Shown here: positions 1-13,481 of the stretch, one piece after another
How positions within the stretch are numbered: the first letter of the stretch is position 1
How the letters are laid out: each line of letters opens with the position of its first letter
DNA from: Thysanoteuthis rhombus
Taxonomy: Eukaryota; Mollusca; Cephalopoda; Oegopsida; Thysanoteuthidae
DNA length: 64,000 nt
Assembly (NCBI GenBank): GCA_963457665.1
Contig: OY735224.1
Location: forward strand, 39,732,329 to 39,796,328
Reading direction: 5' to 3'
The notes under the pieces: generated by a model
Told to the model about the DNA's origin: nothing
Seen by the model: the letters and a program-made list of their open reading frames with translations, nothing else
Databases searched by the model: none
Translations under genes and position numbers: made by a program

Positions 1-1504
1 TACGATTGTAATTGTTGTCCAAAAGTTTCATTATACCAATGGTGTATCCGGCTAAGCCATTAGTGTATTAACGTTACAAAGGAGGGCAAAGTAAAATTTC
101 AGATTGAAGGAGTTTTAATTGCAAAATACATTCAAAATTCGCTGGCCGAAGAAGTTTCCATTGAATGCTGTATTCCTCTCCTTAATAAAGGAGGCTCCCA
201 AGATGATAATTCTTTATATATGCGAGTTATCTGTGAGTATCTCCCGTATAGAGGTTTCCAAAGGCATGTGTGTAAGTATATGACGTCTCATGGCGCTTTG
301 ATCTGATAGGTGGTATGTTAATCTAGATAAGGTGGTAGTTGTGTGTCCAACGTAGACATATGAGGGTTGTTTTAGTAGGAGAAACAGTCCATCAATGGGC
401 ATCTGAAACCATACATGGAGTTTGTCTGAAAACTGGAAGATTTTTGTCTAGAGAGGCTGTTGCTCATTATAAAATTCGTAGTTCGGAATTTTTAAATGAT
501 GAATTATTAATCTTATACTATATTAACATTATACTGTATTTTATATAGTTTTCTTTGTTTTGCAGTCTGTTGTCCTGTCAGAGAGTTTCCTTTGAAACAA
601 TTAAATGTGGTAATCAAAAATATGATAGGGAAAACCAATACTTAACGTTTGTTTAATGTTGTAACGTTCATTGTAGAATGACGTCTAGGAAGCGGAAATT
701 ATGAGTGCTTAGTTAATAAAATTCCTAATATCTGTTACTGTGACATTTGCTCTTATAATTGAGATGGTAATAATTCAGGCTTGTGGGGGTTTCATGCAGG
801 GAGATAGTTAAAATAATGTTATTGGTGTCAACCAAAACGTCCAGAGTGGAATTTTGTTATTACTATCCAATTCGCTGGTGAAATTGAACAGATTTAAGGC
901 TCTCTATTCCTTTTGAATTACTTGGTAGAATCAAAATGCTATTGACATATTGGGTACATATTTCTGATTCGGGCAAATCGACGGAAACAATATTTTCGAC
1001 TTGGGATTTATAGTGATTAGTAAACGTTGGACCACGGAGACTCCCAATGCAAACACCATTTGTCTGCGAGTAGATATTGTCATAATAGTCATAAAAGGGG
1101 ACTTTAGTTGTACGAGCATGTCGGAAGTTTTTGCAGAACAGCAGGTTCGGTTTTCGGTGAGGAAATTGTATTTAAATACACAATTGCAAATAATATTAAT
1201 GGTTTCGTTCGCGGTTTCCGTTGGTGAATATGTTTTTTTAACGTCGGTTGTACTATTTTAAGTACTTGAAGGAATCCCTGACTGAATTTTTTTACCGACT
1301 GAGCCATACTGACTAGCATTACATATCTATGGTGATTTATTTTAGAAATATGCTAGAGCTTATTTCATTCATTAAGTTGCAGTAATAGAAATAGGAGGAG
1401 TTCGACCCTGCAACAGCCAGGCCTGTTATTGTAGAGAGTATTACGAAAACCAAAATGTAAAATATTAATTTTAAAAATCCAATGCAACTAGCAAAACCAA
1501 AAAC
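1..1504. other. Intergenic, nothing recognised
   Basis: AT-rich sequence with short chance open frames on both strands and no splice-linked coding or repeat family that I recognise. Confidence 0.5.
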
Positions 1505-1636
1505 GACTGATAGCGTATGGACTTGTAATCCTTGAAAGTTTTAAATCTGGTTGAGACCAGGACTTTATTTTCACGTGTTTTTTTATGACCATCTACTCGG
1601 CAGGATGCGAGTCTGCCCTAATTACAAAGCTTAGAT
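1505..1636 (+). repeat. SINE-like dispersed repeat (GAGACCAGGACT family)
   Basis: Contains TTGTAATCCTTGAAAG, GAGACCAGGACTTTATT, TTTATGACCATC and GGCAGGATGC. The same order occurs at 29695-29950 and 62450-62670. A tRNA-derived SINE is likely but the promoter boxes are weak. Confidence 0.5.
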
Positions 1637-1969
1637 TAGTGGTTTCGAAACTTTGAAAACTCAAGGACCCTTTTTATAAAGGAAATATTCTGGTGGGCCA
1701 CTATTTTTTGCATTCAGTTATTAGACTAATTAATGATTACAATAAAAGCAATTTTGACCAAATTTGACGTATTTATTTAAAATGGATAACATTTTTTAAT
1801 TCTAATATATGGCACGTGTCTGTGTACAATAATCAGGTTGCTGTGTGATGTTGTTTCTCTGACACAAGATTCGCAATATCAGGTTCAGGGGGGGGGGACA
1901 CTGCTGCAGACCCCAAGCATTATCTGACGGGCCCCTAGAGGTATGCTGACCCCAGTTTCGAAAAGACTG
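1637..1969. mobile_element. hAT-like MITE
   Basis: About 333 bp. The left end is TAGTGGTTTCGAAACT; the right end, read in reverse, is CAGTCTTTTCGAAACTGGGG, which resembles hAT termini. The flanks GCTTAGAT and GCTCAGAG match at 6 of 8 positions, consistent with an aged 8-bp target duplication. There is no coding capacity. Confidence 0.6.
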
Positions 1970-1977
1970 GCTCAGAG

Positions 1978-2459
1978 TGTATTCAGTTATCTACTGGGAA
2001 TACTGGAAAATTTGTCTTAATGGAGAGTTCTTCACACTCTCATACTGGGAATCAAACCTTCGACTTTCTGCTTGTGAGGAAGATGAGCTAACCATAACGC
2101 TATCTGAGCCAACAAATACTTATCTACTGACACACAAACGTATTGACATTGAAATCATAGACACTATATAAAATACCTAATCAAATAAAACAATATTTGT
2201 ATACTTGATTTATCGGCCGTTCATATTCCAATGGGAATTGTTCCGTATGGGACGGACGCTTAACTTCCCCTTTTGAAAGAATGTAAGTGTTAGCTTAGCT
2301 TCGCTTAGTGATATTTTCTGGAACAGGTTTTATGATAAATCCTCTTCCTCAGACTCCTGTAATCATTTTAGATTTTCACTTCCAAATGTTTATTGTGGAG
2401 TTGTTGTATAGAATCTCCTGTTCATCCGAATATCTATCAAATCTGTTATCAAACACACA
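1978..2459. other. Intergenic, nothing recognised
   Basis: AT-rich spacer between the MITE and the RTE-type LINE, with only short chance open frames and no clear repeat match. Confidence 0.4.
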
Positions 2460-3845
2460 AAAAAAAGGAAAACCTCCAGCACTAGATAATATCACTATCA
2501 TTCTACTCAAAAAAGATGGTAAGTTCTTCAACAAAAAATAGCTATTCTATTCAACTTATGTCTAAAACACAGTAGTCCCGAAAGACTGGAATACAGCAAT
2601 CATAATGCTTCTGAATAAAAAAAGAAACCCAAAGACCTCAACAACTACAGGCTGATAAGCCTACTAAACTCAATCTACAAACTTTTTACAAAAATCATCA
2701 CCAACCGGATCACTTAAACACCAGATAAAAACCAACCACGGGAGCAGGCTGGATTTAGAAGAAACTACTCGACCATGGACCATCTCCATTAAATAAATCA
2801 GCTGAAAGGGAAAGTAGCAAAATATAAAATGCCACTCGCTGTAACATTTATAGACTTCAAGAATGCATTCGACTCCGTAGAGATTCCCATGGTCATGAAG
2901 GCCATCACTCTACAAGGTGTAGACCCAGTATACGTTAAAGTTCTACAACATATATACAATCACAAAACTCCTTTCCCAGGCTACATAAGGACTCTGAACC
3001 CTTCCAGCTCCGAAAAGGAATAAGATAAGGTGATACCAGCTCATCCAAACTCTTCACAGCCTATCTCGAGATTATCTTCCATAACCTGGACTGGGAGAAT
3101 AGAGGAATCAAAATGGACGGCGACTATCTATGCAATCAAAGATTTGCAGACGACATCATCCTTTTTGCAGAGAACCTATATGACCTCCAACTAATGCTAC
3201 ATGAACTAAATGAAGAAAGCAAATAAGTTGGCCCACACATGAACTTCAGTAAACCGAAAATCATGTGCAACGATCACATTAAGAATAAAGACATAATTGT
3301 TAAAATGGAAGATGTAAAATTAGGGAAAGTAGACCACTACATCTACCTAGGACAACGAATCTCTATGAAACCCACGGAAGAGGAAGAAATCAAGCGAAGA
3401 ATCACCCTAGGATGGCAAGCCTTCGTCAGAGCAAGCTCAGCCTCCAAAAACAAGTTGATCCTAATGATTCTAAAAAGAAGTGTACACAACCAATGCATCC
3501 TTTAGATAGTCACTTATGGAGCTGAAACATGGAATCTAACCAAGAGACTGACTCGCAAACTGAGAAATGAGAAAATCATGCTCAGCTTCACATGAAGAGA
3601 TCACAAGACAGCACAGTATATATGGAAGAAAAACGGGAGTTCAAGACATCATAGAAACTATAATGAAACTTAAATGGCAATGGGCAGGTCATGTTGCAAG
3701 ATTGACAGTCAACCGATGGACATCACGACTCACAACGTGGATCCCCAGAGATCATATGCAAAACCGTGGCCGACAGAATACAAGATAGCGAGATGAACTA
3801 GACAAATTTAGAAAATACTGGCTGCAATCTACCCTTCGACCAAAT
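2460..3845 (+). mobile_element. RTE-type LINE fragment (reverse transcriptase), decayed
   Basis: Broken frames read GKPPALDNITI, PKDWNTAIIMLLNKK, NYRLISLLNSIYKLFTKII, QAGFRRNYSTMDHL, FIDFKNAFDSVE, the catalytic FADD (RFADDIILFAE, near 3150), YLGQRIS, and the C-terminal [18 protein letters not shown] and IPRDHMQNRGRQ. These are the ordered landmarks of an RTE-like reverse transcriptase. Several stops and frameshifts make it dead. The endonuclease half is missing. Confidence 0.85.
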
Positions 3846-6041
3846 TCCACAAAATTTAATTGGGAACTTCTGGGGTATCGGGTGGACAGCCATTTCCATT
3901 GTTCAAGACGATTGTTATAGGGTAAATATTAAAAGTCAAGGTATTTACCACGAAGCTACCAGCCTGTGATGGTTATCATGCCAAACTATGAACTTCCAGC
4001 GTGTCGGGGCTTCTTTCTGTCCACGACATTTGGTTTCGCATCTAGAATGGGAAATCCTGACTGGACAAACAGCTGAGAGAATGTATATAGCCATGGAAAT
4101 AAGAGGATTGTTACCAGAAGAACAGAACAGATGCAAGAGAGGAACCAAAGGGGCGAATGACTCACTCTATATCGACAAGATGATCTTGAAAGGAGTGAGA
4201 AAAAGAAAGAAGAAAATTGTAATGGGATGGAGAGACTATAAAGAAGCACACGGTATGATTCCACGCAGCCGGATACTCGGATGCCTCAGAATGTTCAAGA
4301 TCAGTGAACCAGTTGTGAGATTTATAGCCAACACGATGAAAAACTGGAAAGAAGACTTGACAGCCACAGGAGAAAACTTAGCAGAGTTAAGTATGAAAAC
4401 AAGAATCTTCCAGGGAAACTCTCTGTCTCCATCACTATTACTTTTAAGTATGATACCAATCAACAGTGTCCAGAAAAACAGCAAAGGATAACAATTTTCC
4501 AGTCAACCACCTAATGTACATGAACGACATTAAACTATTTGCAAAGAACAGTGGAGAGCTTTAAACGCTATTCAACAAAGTGAGTGAATACATATATGAT
4601 ATTGGAATTGAGTCTGGAATAATAAAAAAAAAAATAAGTGCACTAATGGTAATGCACAAAGGAAGGCTCGCACCAGCAGAAGGAATCGAACTCTCGAACG
4701 GCAAAAAGATTAGAGCATTGACCACACAGAACCGATACAAATACCTGGGAGTTCTCGAATTTGACGCGATGAAACGGGAAGAAAAGGAAGAGAAAATAAG
4801 GAGAGAATACTTTAAAGGGGATGAGGAAAATATTAGAGACTAAACTAAACAGCTGGAACCTTATAAGAGGAATGAACACGTGGGCTGTATCAGTACTGAG
4901 ATACTCAGGACCATTCCTTGGATGGACAAAAGAAGAACTCCAGTCAATGGACTGGTGAACAGGAAAACTTATGACAATGCATTAAGCCTTACACCCCAGA
5001 GATGACACTTAGAGACTGAACTTGAATAGAAATGAGGACAGCAAAGGAATCGTCTGCATAGAAGAATGTGTCTAGAGGGCCAAAGCAGGTCTAGAAAAGT
5101 ATGTGCAAACAAACAGTGAATAAGTAATAAAGGATGCCCGAAGCAACGCAACGAACAACCAAAAAGTAGAAAACAATTGAGCTACACTGCAAACAAGGAA
5201 TGAAAATGGGAACAGAAAAAACTATATGGAGAATTTAAAAGACTGATGTGGCAAACGAGAGATCATGGATATGGCTACGAAAAGGAAACGTGAAGAGAGA
5301 AACTGAATCGCTCACCATGGCAGCCCGAAACAAATGCATCAGAACAAACTATATCAAAATGCCGCTTTATGTGGATAAAGAGACGAGACTGTAAACCACA
5401 TAACTAGTGAATGTAGTCAACTAGCCCTGCAGGAGTATAAATAAAGACGATAGAGTAGCAATAGCGATACGCTTGGAACTGAGTAAGCAAATGGGATTTA
5501 AGCATGCAGAAAAGTGGTACCAGCACAAACCAGAGACAGCCCTGGTGAATGAAAACCACAAATTACTTTTGGATTTCAACATCCAAAATAACCAGCCTAT
5601 CCAAGTGAGATGACCAGACCTAGTAATCGTGGATAAGAAGAGGAGATTCTGCAAATGATGGACGTGGTCGTGCTGGTAGACCACAGAGTAAATAGGAAAG
5701 AGAGTGAAAAACTCGGGAAAATGCCAGGACCTGGCAAGACCAAGGTGTGAAGGTCCTGAATGTCAGGCTAGTACCAGTAATAGGTGGTGCACGAGACTGG
5801 AGGAACTAGGGATGAGCGGAAGGATCAAGACTGTGAAGACTACAGCACTGTTAGGGACTGCACGAATACTGAGGAAGGTGCTAGAAATATAAGATCTACG
5901 ACCCCAGCTGTTAGCAGTGGCCTAGAAGAGATAAGAGGGGGGAAGGGGGAAAACACAGCATACCACAATTTATGGTGGAGGTACGAACCACAGCGCTGCT
6001 GTGATTGGTGGGGGAAAGATGAGAGGAGGCCTGAAAACCTG

Positions 6042-6187
6042 AGGAGACTTAATGTCACTCAACCTTCACCGATAACCACTGGGCAACTGGTGTGAAACTG
6101 TTAAACACAGCTCTGCTGTGGACAGTAAGATTGTGGAGAGAAGGGCATGCTGTCACTCAGTCTCCAGCTGTGAATAATAATAATAAC

Positions 6188-6245
<58 letters not shown>

Positions 6246-6410
6246 TCACTCAGCCTTCAGCAATGACCACTGGGCAACCGGTAAGAAACTGTAAACCGCA
6301 GTATTACTGCGACCAATGAGTACTAGGAGAGAAGGGCTGGAGACTTAAGGAGACTTGCTGTCACTTAAAATCTAGCGGTTACCAACGGTCAACTGGTGTG
6401 AGATTGCAAA
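6042..6410 (+). repeat. Tandem unit repeats in the LINE 3' UTR
   Basis: A motif around AATGTCACTCA..TTCA followed by ACCACTGGGCAACTGGTG and TGTAAACCGC-like text recurs at about 6049, 6240 and, more diverged, 6358, separated by (AAT)n. This looks like internal duplication of the element's 3' end. Confidence 0.6.
6176..6244. repeat. (AAT)n microsatellite
   Basis: About 23 AAT units within the LINE 3' UTR. Confidence 0.95.
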
Positions 6411-6431
6411 GAAGAAGAAGAAGAAGAAGAA

Positions 6432-7809
<1,378 letters not shown>

Positions 7810-8865
7810 AACCTTTTCATTACCCAATGAATTGCATTGCTCTTAGGACGGTTTTTTTTCGTTTTATTTTTGATTTAATGATTATTTAATTTTCGTTCGG
7901 GCGTTTTAACGTAGATTAACTTGAAAAATCGATTGGAAACAAACGTGGTTTTAATACAGAAACAAATCTTGATAAATACTGTCAAAAATTGTGTATACAA
8001 TATTGCAGGTTTTAAATAGAGTCTGTTTTCTGTTTTGTTTTGTTTTTCTTGGTTTAATAGACGTAGTATTGTCAGCCATTATTAATTCTTAACTGTTATT
8101 TCTTTCATCAATGAAGATAAACAAAAATTTTTAAAAATCAGTTTTCCACTCTAATAATAAACAGTATGATTTTCTTGGTTTGCTGGTTGTAACACCGGAC
8201 CCTTTCATGGGGGGCAGGGGTTGAAATTTTGCCGAAGAAAATACTTCCTAACCAATGTTTCAAACAATGCACTCTTCCCCGTAAACGAAATTCAGAATTT
8301 TTTTTTTTTTTTTTTCAGAAGAAAATTATCATCTCAATCCAATTGTATCCATGAATTCATTTCCACTGGCCGTTGTTAGTGGGTTCGGTCTTCATTGGAT
8401 GTATCACTATTGAAGATCAGACACAAAACTTCTATGTGAATGAATGGTATGAAAAAAGTGGATCTGGATGTAGGTTGTATAGCAATAATCGGTGAGTCAA
8501 TCTACCAGGTTGTGGTCCTTGAGTTCGATCTTCATCGGAACTCCCAGTATAGATCGATCGATACCAAATCATGCTAAGTTATATACTAATATCTTGCACG
8601 GCATTTTTCTGTCTTTAACACTGGATTCTTCCACTCTGCGATGAAAAATTTTGCTGATAAAATATCTCCTACCCACTATCTAAAACTATGAACTCCTCAA
8701 ATGAAAGTTTCATTCTTTTTTCTCAAAAATCGTTTCATATAAATTAAAATACAGGTAAATTTTTTTCCACGGGTATTATTTTTGTGATAGAAATAATCGT
8801 AGTTTGAATTTATTCGTCATCCGACAAAAACAGGCTGATTCACATTCATAAAGAGACAGACAGGC
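7810..8865. other. Intergenic with possible tRNA-like SINE remnants
   Basis: AT-rich. B-box-like text GAGTTCGATCTTCATCGGAA at about 8520 and a related GGTTCGGTCTTCATTGG at about 8383 suggest two decayed SINE copies. Confidence 0.35.
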
Positions 8866-9042
8866 TGAGAGAGAGAGGGGGGGAGAAAGGGAGGGAGAGA
8901 GAGAGGGGGAGAGGAGGGGAGAGGAAAGGGAGAGAGAGGGGAGGGGAGAGGGGGAGAGATTGAGAGAGAGGGGGAGAGATTGAGAGAGAGGGGGAGAGAG
9001 AGGGAGAGAGAAAGAGCTAGAGAGCAAAGAGAGGAAAGAGGG
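8866..9042. repeat. GA-rich purine tract with 18-bp repeats
   Basis: (AG)n and G-run mixture. GGGGAGAGATTGAGAGAG repeats near 8950-8995. Open frames in it are low complexity. Confidence 0.85.
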
Positions 9043-9170
9043 TCAGTAGCGTAATGGTTTGTGAGTCCATATCACACACCAAATCGCTAATATAAGTGAG
9101 TTCAATCCTCAAAGGGACCCCACTGCTGTGGTCTTGCGTCTAAGTAAAGCTAGACCTGGCATTTTGGAAA
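9043..9170 (+). repeat. tRNA-like SINE remnant
   Basis: A-box-like TAGCGTAATGGTT and B-box-like GAGTTCAATCCTC about 50 bases apart suggest an RNA polymerase III promoter of a SINE. The body is short and degraded. Confidence 0.4.
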
Positions 9171-9266
9171 AAATAGTTTTTGTTTTTATTGAAAGTACTG
9201 GATAACCCGGATCTCCCAAAGACTTGAGAAGCCAGTTCGTGCACATTTCTTCTGGTAGGGCTAACT

Positions 9267-9272
<6 letters not shown>

Positions 9273-9351
<79 letters not shown>

Positions 9352-9380
9352 GTGTGTGTGTGTGTATGTGTGTGTGTGTA
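9273..9380. repeat. (TA)n/(TG)n microsatellite
   Basis: Long TA array passing into TG units. Confidence 0.95.
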
Positions 9381-9429
9381 TAACTTAATAGCATTAATAA
9401 AAGGTTTGTAAGCATTCAAGAAAAATGAA

Positions 9430-10408
9430 CTATTTTGGCTGCTATCATTCCGTTTCTCTCTTCGGGTTTCTTCAGCGTAACCATGCCCATGATCTATCGT
9501 CTGCGATATTCGTACTCGTCTTTTGAATTCCCCGAGTTGGTTTTTTCGTTCCCCTTTTTCTTTCCTTATTGTCTGCGTTGCTACTCCCTTGTTTACTACT
9601 TTTTTTATTGTTCCATCGCTTCAGGCACTTTGTATATTTTCTCTTCTTGCTTGCACACGCTTTTCTAATCCCATTTTGACCTTTTGGACACAGTCTTTTA
9701 TGCTGATGTGTCCTCTTTTTCTCCTTTTCTCAACACGTACAGTCTATCTGTGCCATCTATAGAGTGTAGAGCCTTGTACATCATCGTAATCTTTGCCGGT
9801 CCATTCATGGCAATTCTTCCTTTACCCAACCAAGGAATAGTCGTTTGCACCTTTCTACCAATAATTCCCTTTTATTCATACCTTTTATCTATTTTTGCTA
9901 TTCAACTTGGTCGCTAGTCCTAGTCGCTATTATTTTTCTTATCCTCGTAAGGTATTCTTTTTTTATTTTCTCTTTCATTTTTTCCCGTTTTATCACTTCA
10001 CATTATGAAACTCCTGGGTATTTATACATTGGTCAAGTACGGTTAAATCTTTGATTTTGTTGTTGTCTGGCGATTCGATCTGCCGCTATAAGCCTTCTCC
10101 TGTGCATTACCATTAGTGCGCATTTTTCTATTCTGAAGTCTATTCCAATGTCATCGCAGTATTCTTTCATTTTGTTGGATAATATTTCGAGATTTTCCCT
10201 GTTCTTTGCAAATAGTTTCATGTCGTCTTTGTTTTAGAGGACTGGTATCCTTTATTGCTTTTCGATAATCTATTTTGTGGTATCATAGTTAGTAAAAATA
10301 TTAAAGGGGACAGAGATCCCCCTGAATGCCTCCCCCACACACACACACTTTTATACTTATTTCACCCAAGTTTTCTCCTATAGCTGTCAAATCTACTTTC
10401 CAGCAAGA
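9430..10408 (-). mobile_element. R2/R4-like LINE fragment, reverse strand
   Basis: On the minus strand the order matches the element at 3960-6431: a DSTGKQ-like segment near 10390, FAKNRENLEILSNK, DIGIDF..EKCALMVMHRRRL near 10090-10220, then ALHSIDGTDRLYV near 9760, and MGMVTLKKPEERN near 9470. Many stops are present. It abuts the purine array that begins the duplication unit. Confidence 0.7.
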
Positions 10409-10795
10409 GTGAGAAAGGAAAGAAGAAAGAGAACCCAGAATTTGAAAAAAAAGAAGAAAAATTAAAAAAGAAAGAAAGAAAAAAAAGAGAGAACTAAAAA
10501 AACGAAAGAAAGAAAGAAATGTACAAGACCATCAGAGAGAGAAAAAGAAAAGGAAACGAAAGAAAAAGAGAGCCCATGTGTCGACAGAAAGAAACAACGC
10601 GAAAAAGGAATAAAGAATGAAAAAAGAAAGAAAGAGGAAGCGAAACAAAATAATCCGAGAGAAGAAGCAAAAAGAAATGAAAGAAAAATACAACTGAGAA
10701 TTCAAAAGAAAAGAAGAAAGAAAGAACGTGAGAAAGGAAGATAGAGTTGAGAAAAACAAAGAAAAAAACAAAGAAAGAATCAACAGATAATAATT
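10409..10795. repeat. GAAA-rich purine array at the left edge of duplication unit A
   Basis: Degenerate AAAG/GAAA repeats containing AACTGAGAATTCAAAAGAAA, which also occurs in the array at 45314-46186. The unit boundary lies in or near it. Confidence 0.85.
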
Positions 10796-12140
10796 GACAT
10801 TGTTCATTTGTCGTCTGTCACGCTTACGCCTCTGAGACGTCTAGTGACTTGTTTGAAATAGCATTTTATGTTTCATTAAACTTGACAAGTTGTATCTTAA
10901 TTCAATTTTTCCTTTAGTTTGATATTCAGGAATTATTAAACACAGACAAGAAAAAATGCAGAACAAAATAACGTTTTTGATATTATATAAGTACAATGTA
11001 ATTGCAAAATTACTTAATCATTGCCGTCATTTTTGAAGACATGGGTAAATTAGTGAAAAAAAATGAATAAAAAAACGAAGAAACTATCTTTTTAAAGACA
11101 TAAAACAATTCACTGTCGCGGGTACAGGTCATGAACAGGATTTTGAAGATGAGAAAAAAGTTTTTTATTTAAAACATCAAAAAGAAAAGGGCACGAAAAT
11201 TTTCTTTGACTTATTGTTTATCGAATAATCAGATCGTCTTGTCAGGTCCGGGTTCAGTTGCAGAAATAAGTGCTTAAACAAATTCTAAAAGGATATTTGC
11301 GTCGTTGTTTACATGATTTCTTCAGTTTCTATTTTGGTCTGGTTGGCTCGCAGTCTGATTGGCTGGCTGGCAATGCATTTATCACACGTTCTGAATGCAC
11401 CAAAGATGCTAGGGACTAGAAATTTAAATATTTACTTATGTCTTATGTTTTGTTCTTAAATGGGTGCAATTTGCTATCTAACTTTATGCAGAATTGATCC
11501 CTTAGGCAGTCTTCAAGCTCGTTATTTTTTTTAAATTCAAACTTTTTTTCATTGCCCACTTCCCAACAAACCGCGAGAGAAGTAACTTATCCATTGATCT
11601 CTTTTTTATAATGTTTTAATTGATCCCCCCCCCCAATATGGCATAATAGCGTGACAAGTCGGAATATGTATTCGTTGACAAAACATATACTGAGGAGAAA
11701 ACTCGTTTAATAAAGTTGAAATAGATGGTTGCAAATTTGACGTTTTCTCCTATTTCAAAAATCATCATTTGTTTTAGAAAAGAAATACTGAAATTTCCAA
11801 TAGATAAGAGCTATTTTTTTAAATGGTAACCTTTAAGTGGAAAAATTCTGTTGTTACAGAGAAACAGAGCAAAATCAGACTGTTGATTGTATCAGGAGAT
11901 ATCTTAAAGTTTGAAATCCAGAAAACCACATTTGTGAAGGTCTAAAATCCCAAAAATACAGTTTAGGAAAATATAATTATAAAAAAAGTTCTTGAGTTAT
12001 TTATTTACATTCTGAAAGCGGATTTATTCAAAAAACATAAAAACACATTAACCTGAGGAAGAAAAGCACAATAAAAAACTTACTCTAAAAGGTAGTCCTT
12101 TTTATACCTGTCATTGCCTGCCACTCTTTAAAGCTATTAG
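10796..12140. other. 5' flank of copy A, shared with copy B flank; contains dispersed repeat family B
   Basis: TTTGTCGTCTG, GACGTCTAGTGAC and TCAGGAATTATTAAACAC recur in the same order near 46215-46360. From about 11240 to 11690 lies a copy of the family seen at 23040, 29960 and 62700 (TTTCTTCAGTTT, GGTCTGGTTGGC, ATCACACGT, TGCTAAATTGATCC-like text). No gene is seen. Confidence 0.55.
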
Positions 12141-12144
12141 TTCT

Positions 12145-12302
12145 CAAACATAAACATTGCAACGATGGGTGAATTGAAAAGCTTAGCTTCAACAATGGAC
12201 TATAAAAGGTGACAATGGGTGCATTGGAACGCTTAGTTTCAACAATGGACAGTAAATGACGACGATTGGTACATTGGAAGGCTTAGCATCAACAATGGAC
12301 TC
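12145..12302. repeat. Tandem repeat, about 52-bp unit, three copies
   Basis: The unit runs from AACAATGGAC to GCTTAG, with GGGTGCATTGGAA inside. It is diverged between copies. Confidence 0.65.
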
Positions 12303-12415
12303 AGTTTGAGGGTCAGTCTCTTGGCTAGGTCTGTGTTACAGCTCCATAGGTGACTATCGGGAGGATGCATTGGTTGTAGACCCTTGCAAACTATCAATTC
12401 TGATTCAGTGATTCT
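12303..12415 (-). mobile_element. RTE-type LINE scrap
   Basis: GGGTCAGTCTCTTGGCTAGG and CTCCATAGGTGACTATCGGG are reverse-strand RTE C-terminal text, also at 48057-48150. It marks the left end of the highly similar promoter/exon-1 tract. Confidence 0.7.
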
Positions 12416-13108
12416 TCACTTCCTCTCTTACTATAATATTATATTGACTTGAACTTTTATGAACAACTCAGTGCTCAAGGTTAGGAATTGTAATTAAAAA
12501 CCGCATTTATTGGGGTTAATAATACAATTATTAATGGGAGTATGTTATATTTGAGATACATACACGATGCATGAATCTGAAGATTTTCGAAACTGAAGTC
12601 ATTGCCGCTGCACAAAGATCAAAACGAAAACAAAGTGATATTGTTACTGAAATACTATCTTCCTGTAAAACAAATGAAAAAATATACTTACGTAAGTGAA
12701 AATCTGTGTGTTTTAATAATTTTGGCACATTTTCTTCATTTAGGCCCCTCTATTACATATGCTACCGACCCTGTACTCACTTAATCCGCCCTTGTGTTTG
12801 TATGTCTTTGTTTGAACGTGCATATGCTCGTATGTGTGTGTGTGTATATATGTGTGTGCCTCCGTGTGTACGTGTGCCTCTGTGTGTATGTGTGCATATG
12901 TATGCACGTGTGTGTATGTGCATATTTTTGCGATCCAAGGAAAGCAGACTCGTTTCGTTCGAAAAAACAACATAATAATTGTTCTAGGGTGAAGTACACA
13001 CGTATCCGGTTTAGTAGCAATATTTATACGTACCTGTATTCTGGTTCATTCAGAGGTGGGTTATACAAAAAAGAGGCGGGGCTTAACATTTGAAAAAAGA
13101 CAAGTTCT

Positions 13109-13182
<74 letters not shown>

Positions 13183-13239
13183 CTTGTTATCAAAGAATAT
13201 CTGCGCATCAATTCGTAAAGAACACTCACACAAGTGGAC
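12416..13239. other. Upstream region of copy A, nearly identical to that of copy B
   Basis: Contains a TG/CG-rich tract (12820-12925) and a (TA)n array (13111-13181). It matches 48150-49099 closely except for tract lengths. Control elements are not identified beyond the TATA box. Confidence 0.6.
13111..13181. repeat. (TA)n microsatellite, 60 bases upstream of the copy A TATA box
   Basis: About 35 TA units. The copy B array at 48981-49040 is shorter. Confidence 0.95.
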
Positions 13240-13246
13240 TATAAAA
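13240..13246 (+). promoter_or_regulatory. Putative TATA box of copy A
   Basis: TATAAAA lies 122 bases before the ATG. This would allow transcription to start near 13270 and leave a short 5' UTR of about 100 nt. The same box and flanks occur at the same distance in copy B, and its degraded form appears upstream of both exon-1 relics. The start site itself is inferred. Confidence 0.6.
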
Positions 13247-13367
13247 AGTTGATGTAAGACTACAGTTGAATATTTCTCTTTACTAGTCATTTCAGTTCAA
13301 AAGAAGCTTTTGATCTAATCAAGTATTTTCTTCATTGTTTTGACTGTAAATTGTCGAAGTGAAAACA

Positions 13368-13481
13368 ATGGCCAAGTTGAGGTTATTTTACGCATTTTTA
13401 ACCCTATCCCTCGTTTGCTGTTCAACTTTTGCCAAACATGATATAATAGACATCACGATTCCTCACACAGAATGGGACGGT
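13368..13481 (+). CDS. Copy A exon 1: signal peptide and mature N-terminus
   Basis: 114 nt, residues 1-38, phase 0 end. The ATG at 13368 opens a signal peptide of about 22 residues followed by [16 protein letters not shown]. The donor is T|GTAAGT. The open frame runs on into the intron, but only as far as the donor does it match the paralogue's exon structure. PHM proper has a Cys here (C47) that is absent. Confidence 0.9.

Larger units (their letters stand above)
3960..6431 (+). mobile_element. R2/R4-like LINE, 3' half with endonuclease-like C-terminus and 3' tail
   Basis: Broken frames read TGQTAERMY, LPEEQNRCKRGTKG, IDKMILK, VMGWRDYKEAH, RIFQGNSLSPSLLL, a degraded YMDD region (YMNDIKLFAKN, near 4520) and NRYKYLGV. 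They continue to a Cys/His segment, AEKWYQHKPETALVNE and RPDLVIVDKKR-like text near 5610. The last fits a PD-(D/E)xK restriction-like endonuclease placed after the reverse transcriptase, as in R2/R4-type elements. The reading ends ALLGTARILRKVLEI and stops at 5892. The 3' UTR holds (AAT)n and diverged copies of a CACTGGGCAAC-containing unit, and ends in (GAA)n. Confidence 0.75.

Noticed and set aside
2460-3845. A host gene for reverse transcriptase-like protein
   Set aside because: Several stops and frameshifts, no introns, and match to the RTE LINE found many times in the window.
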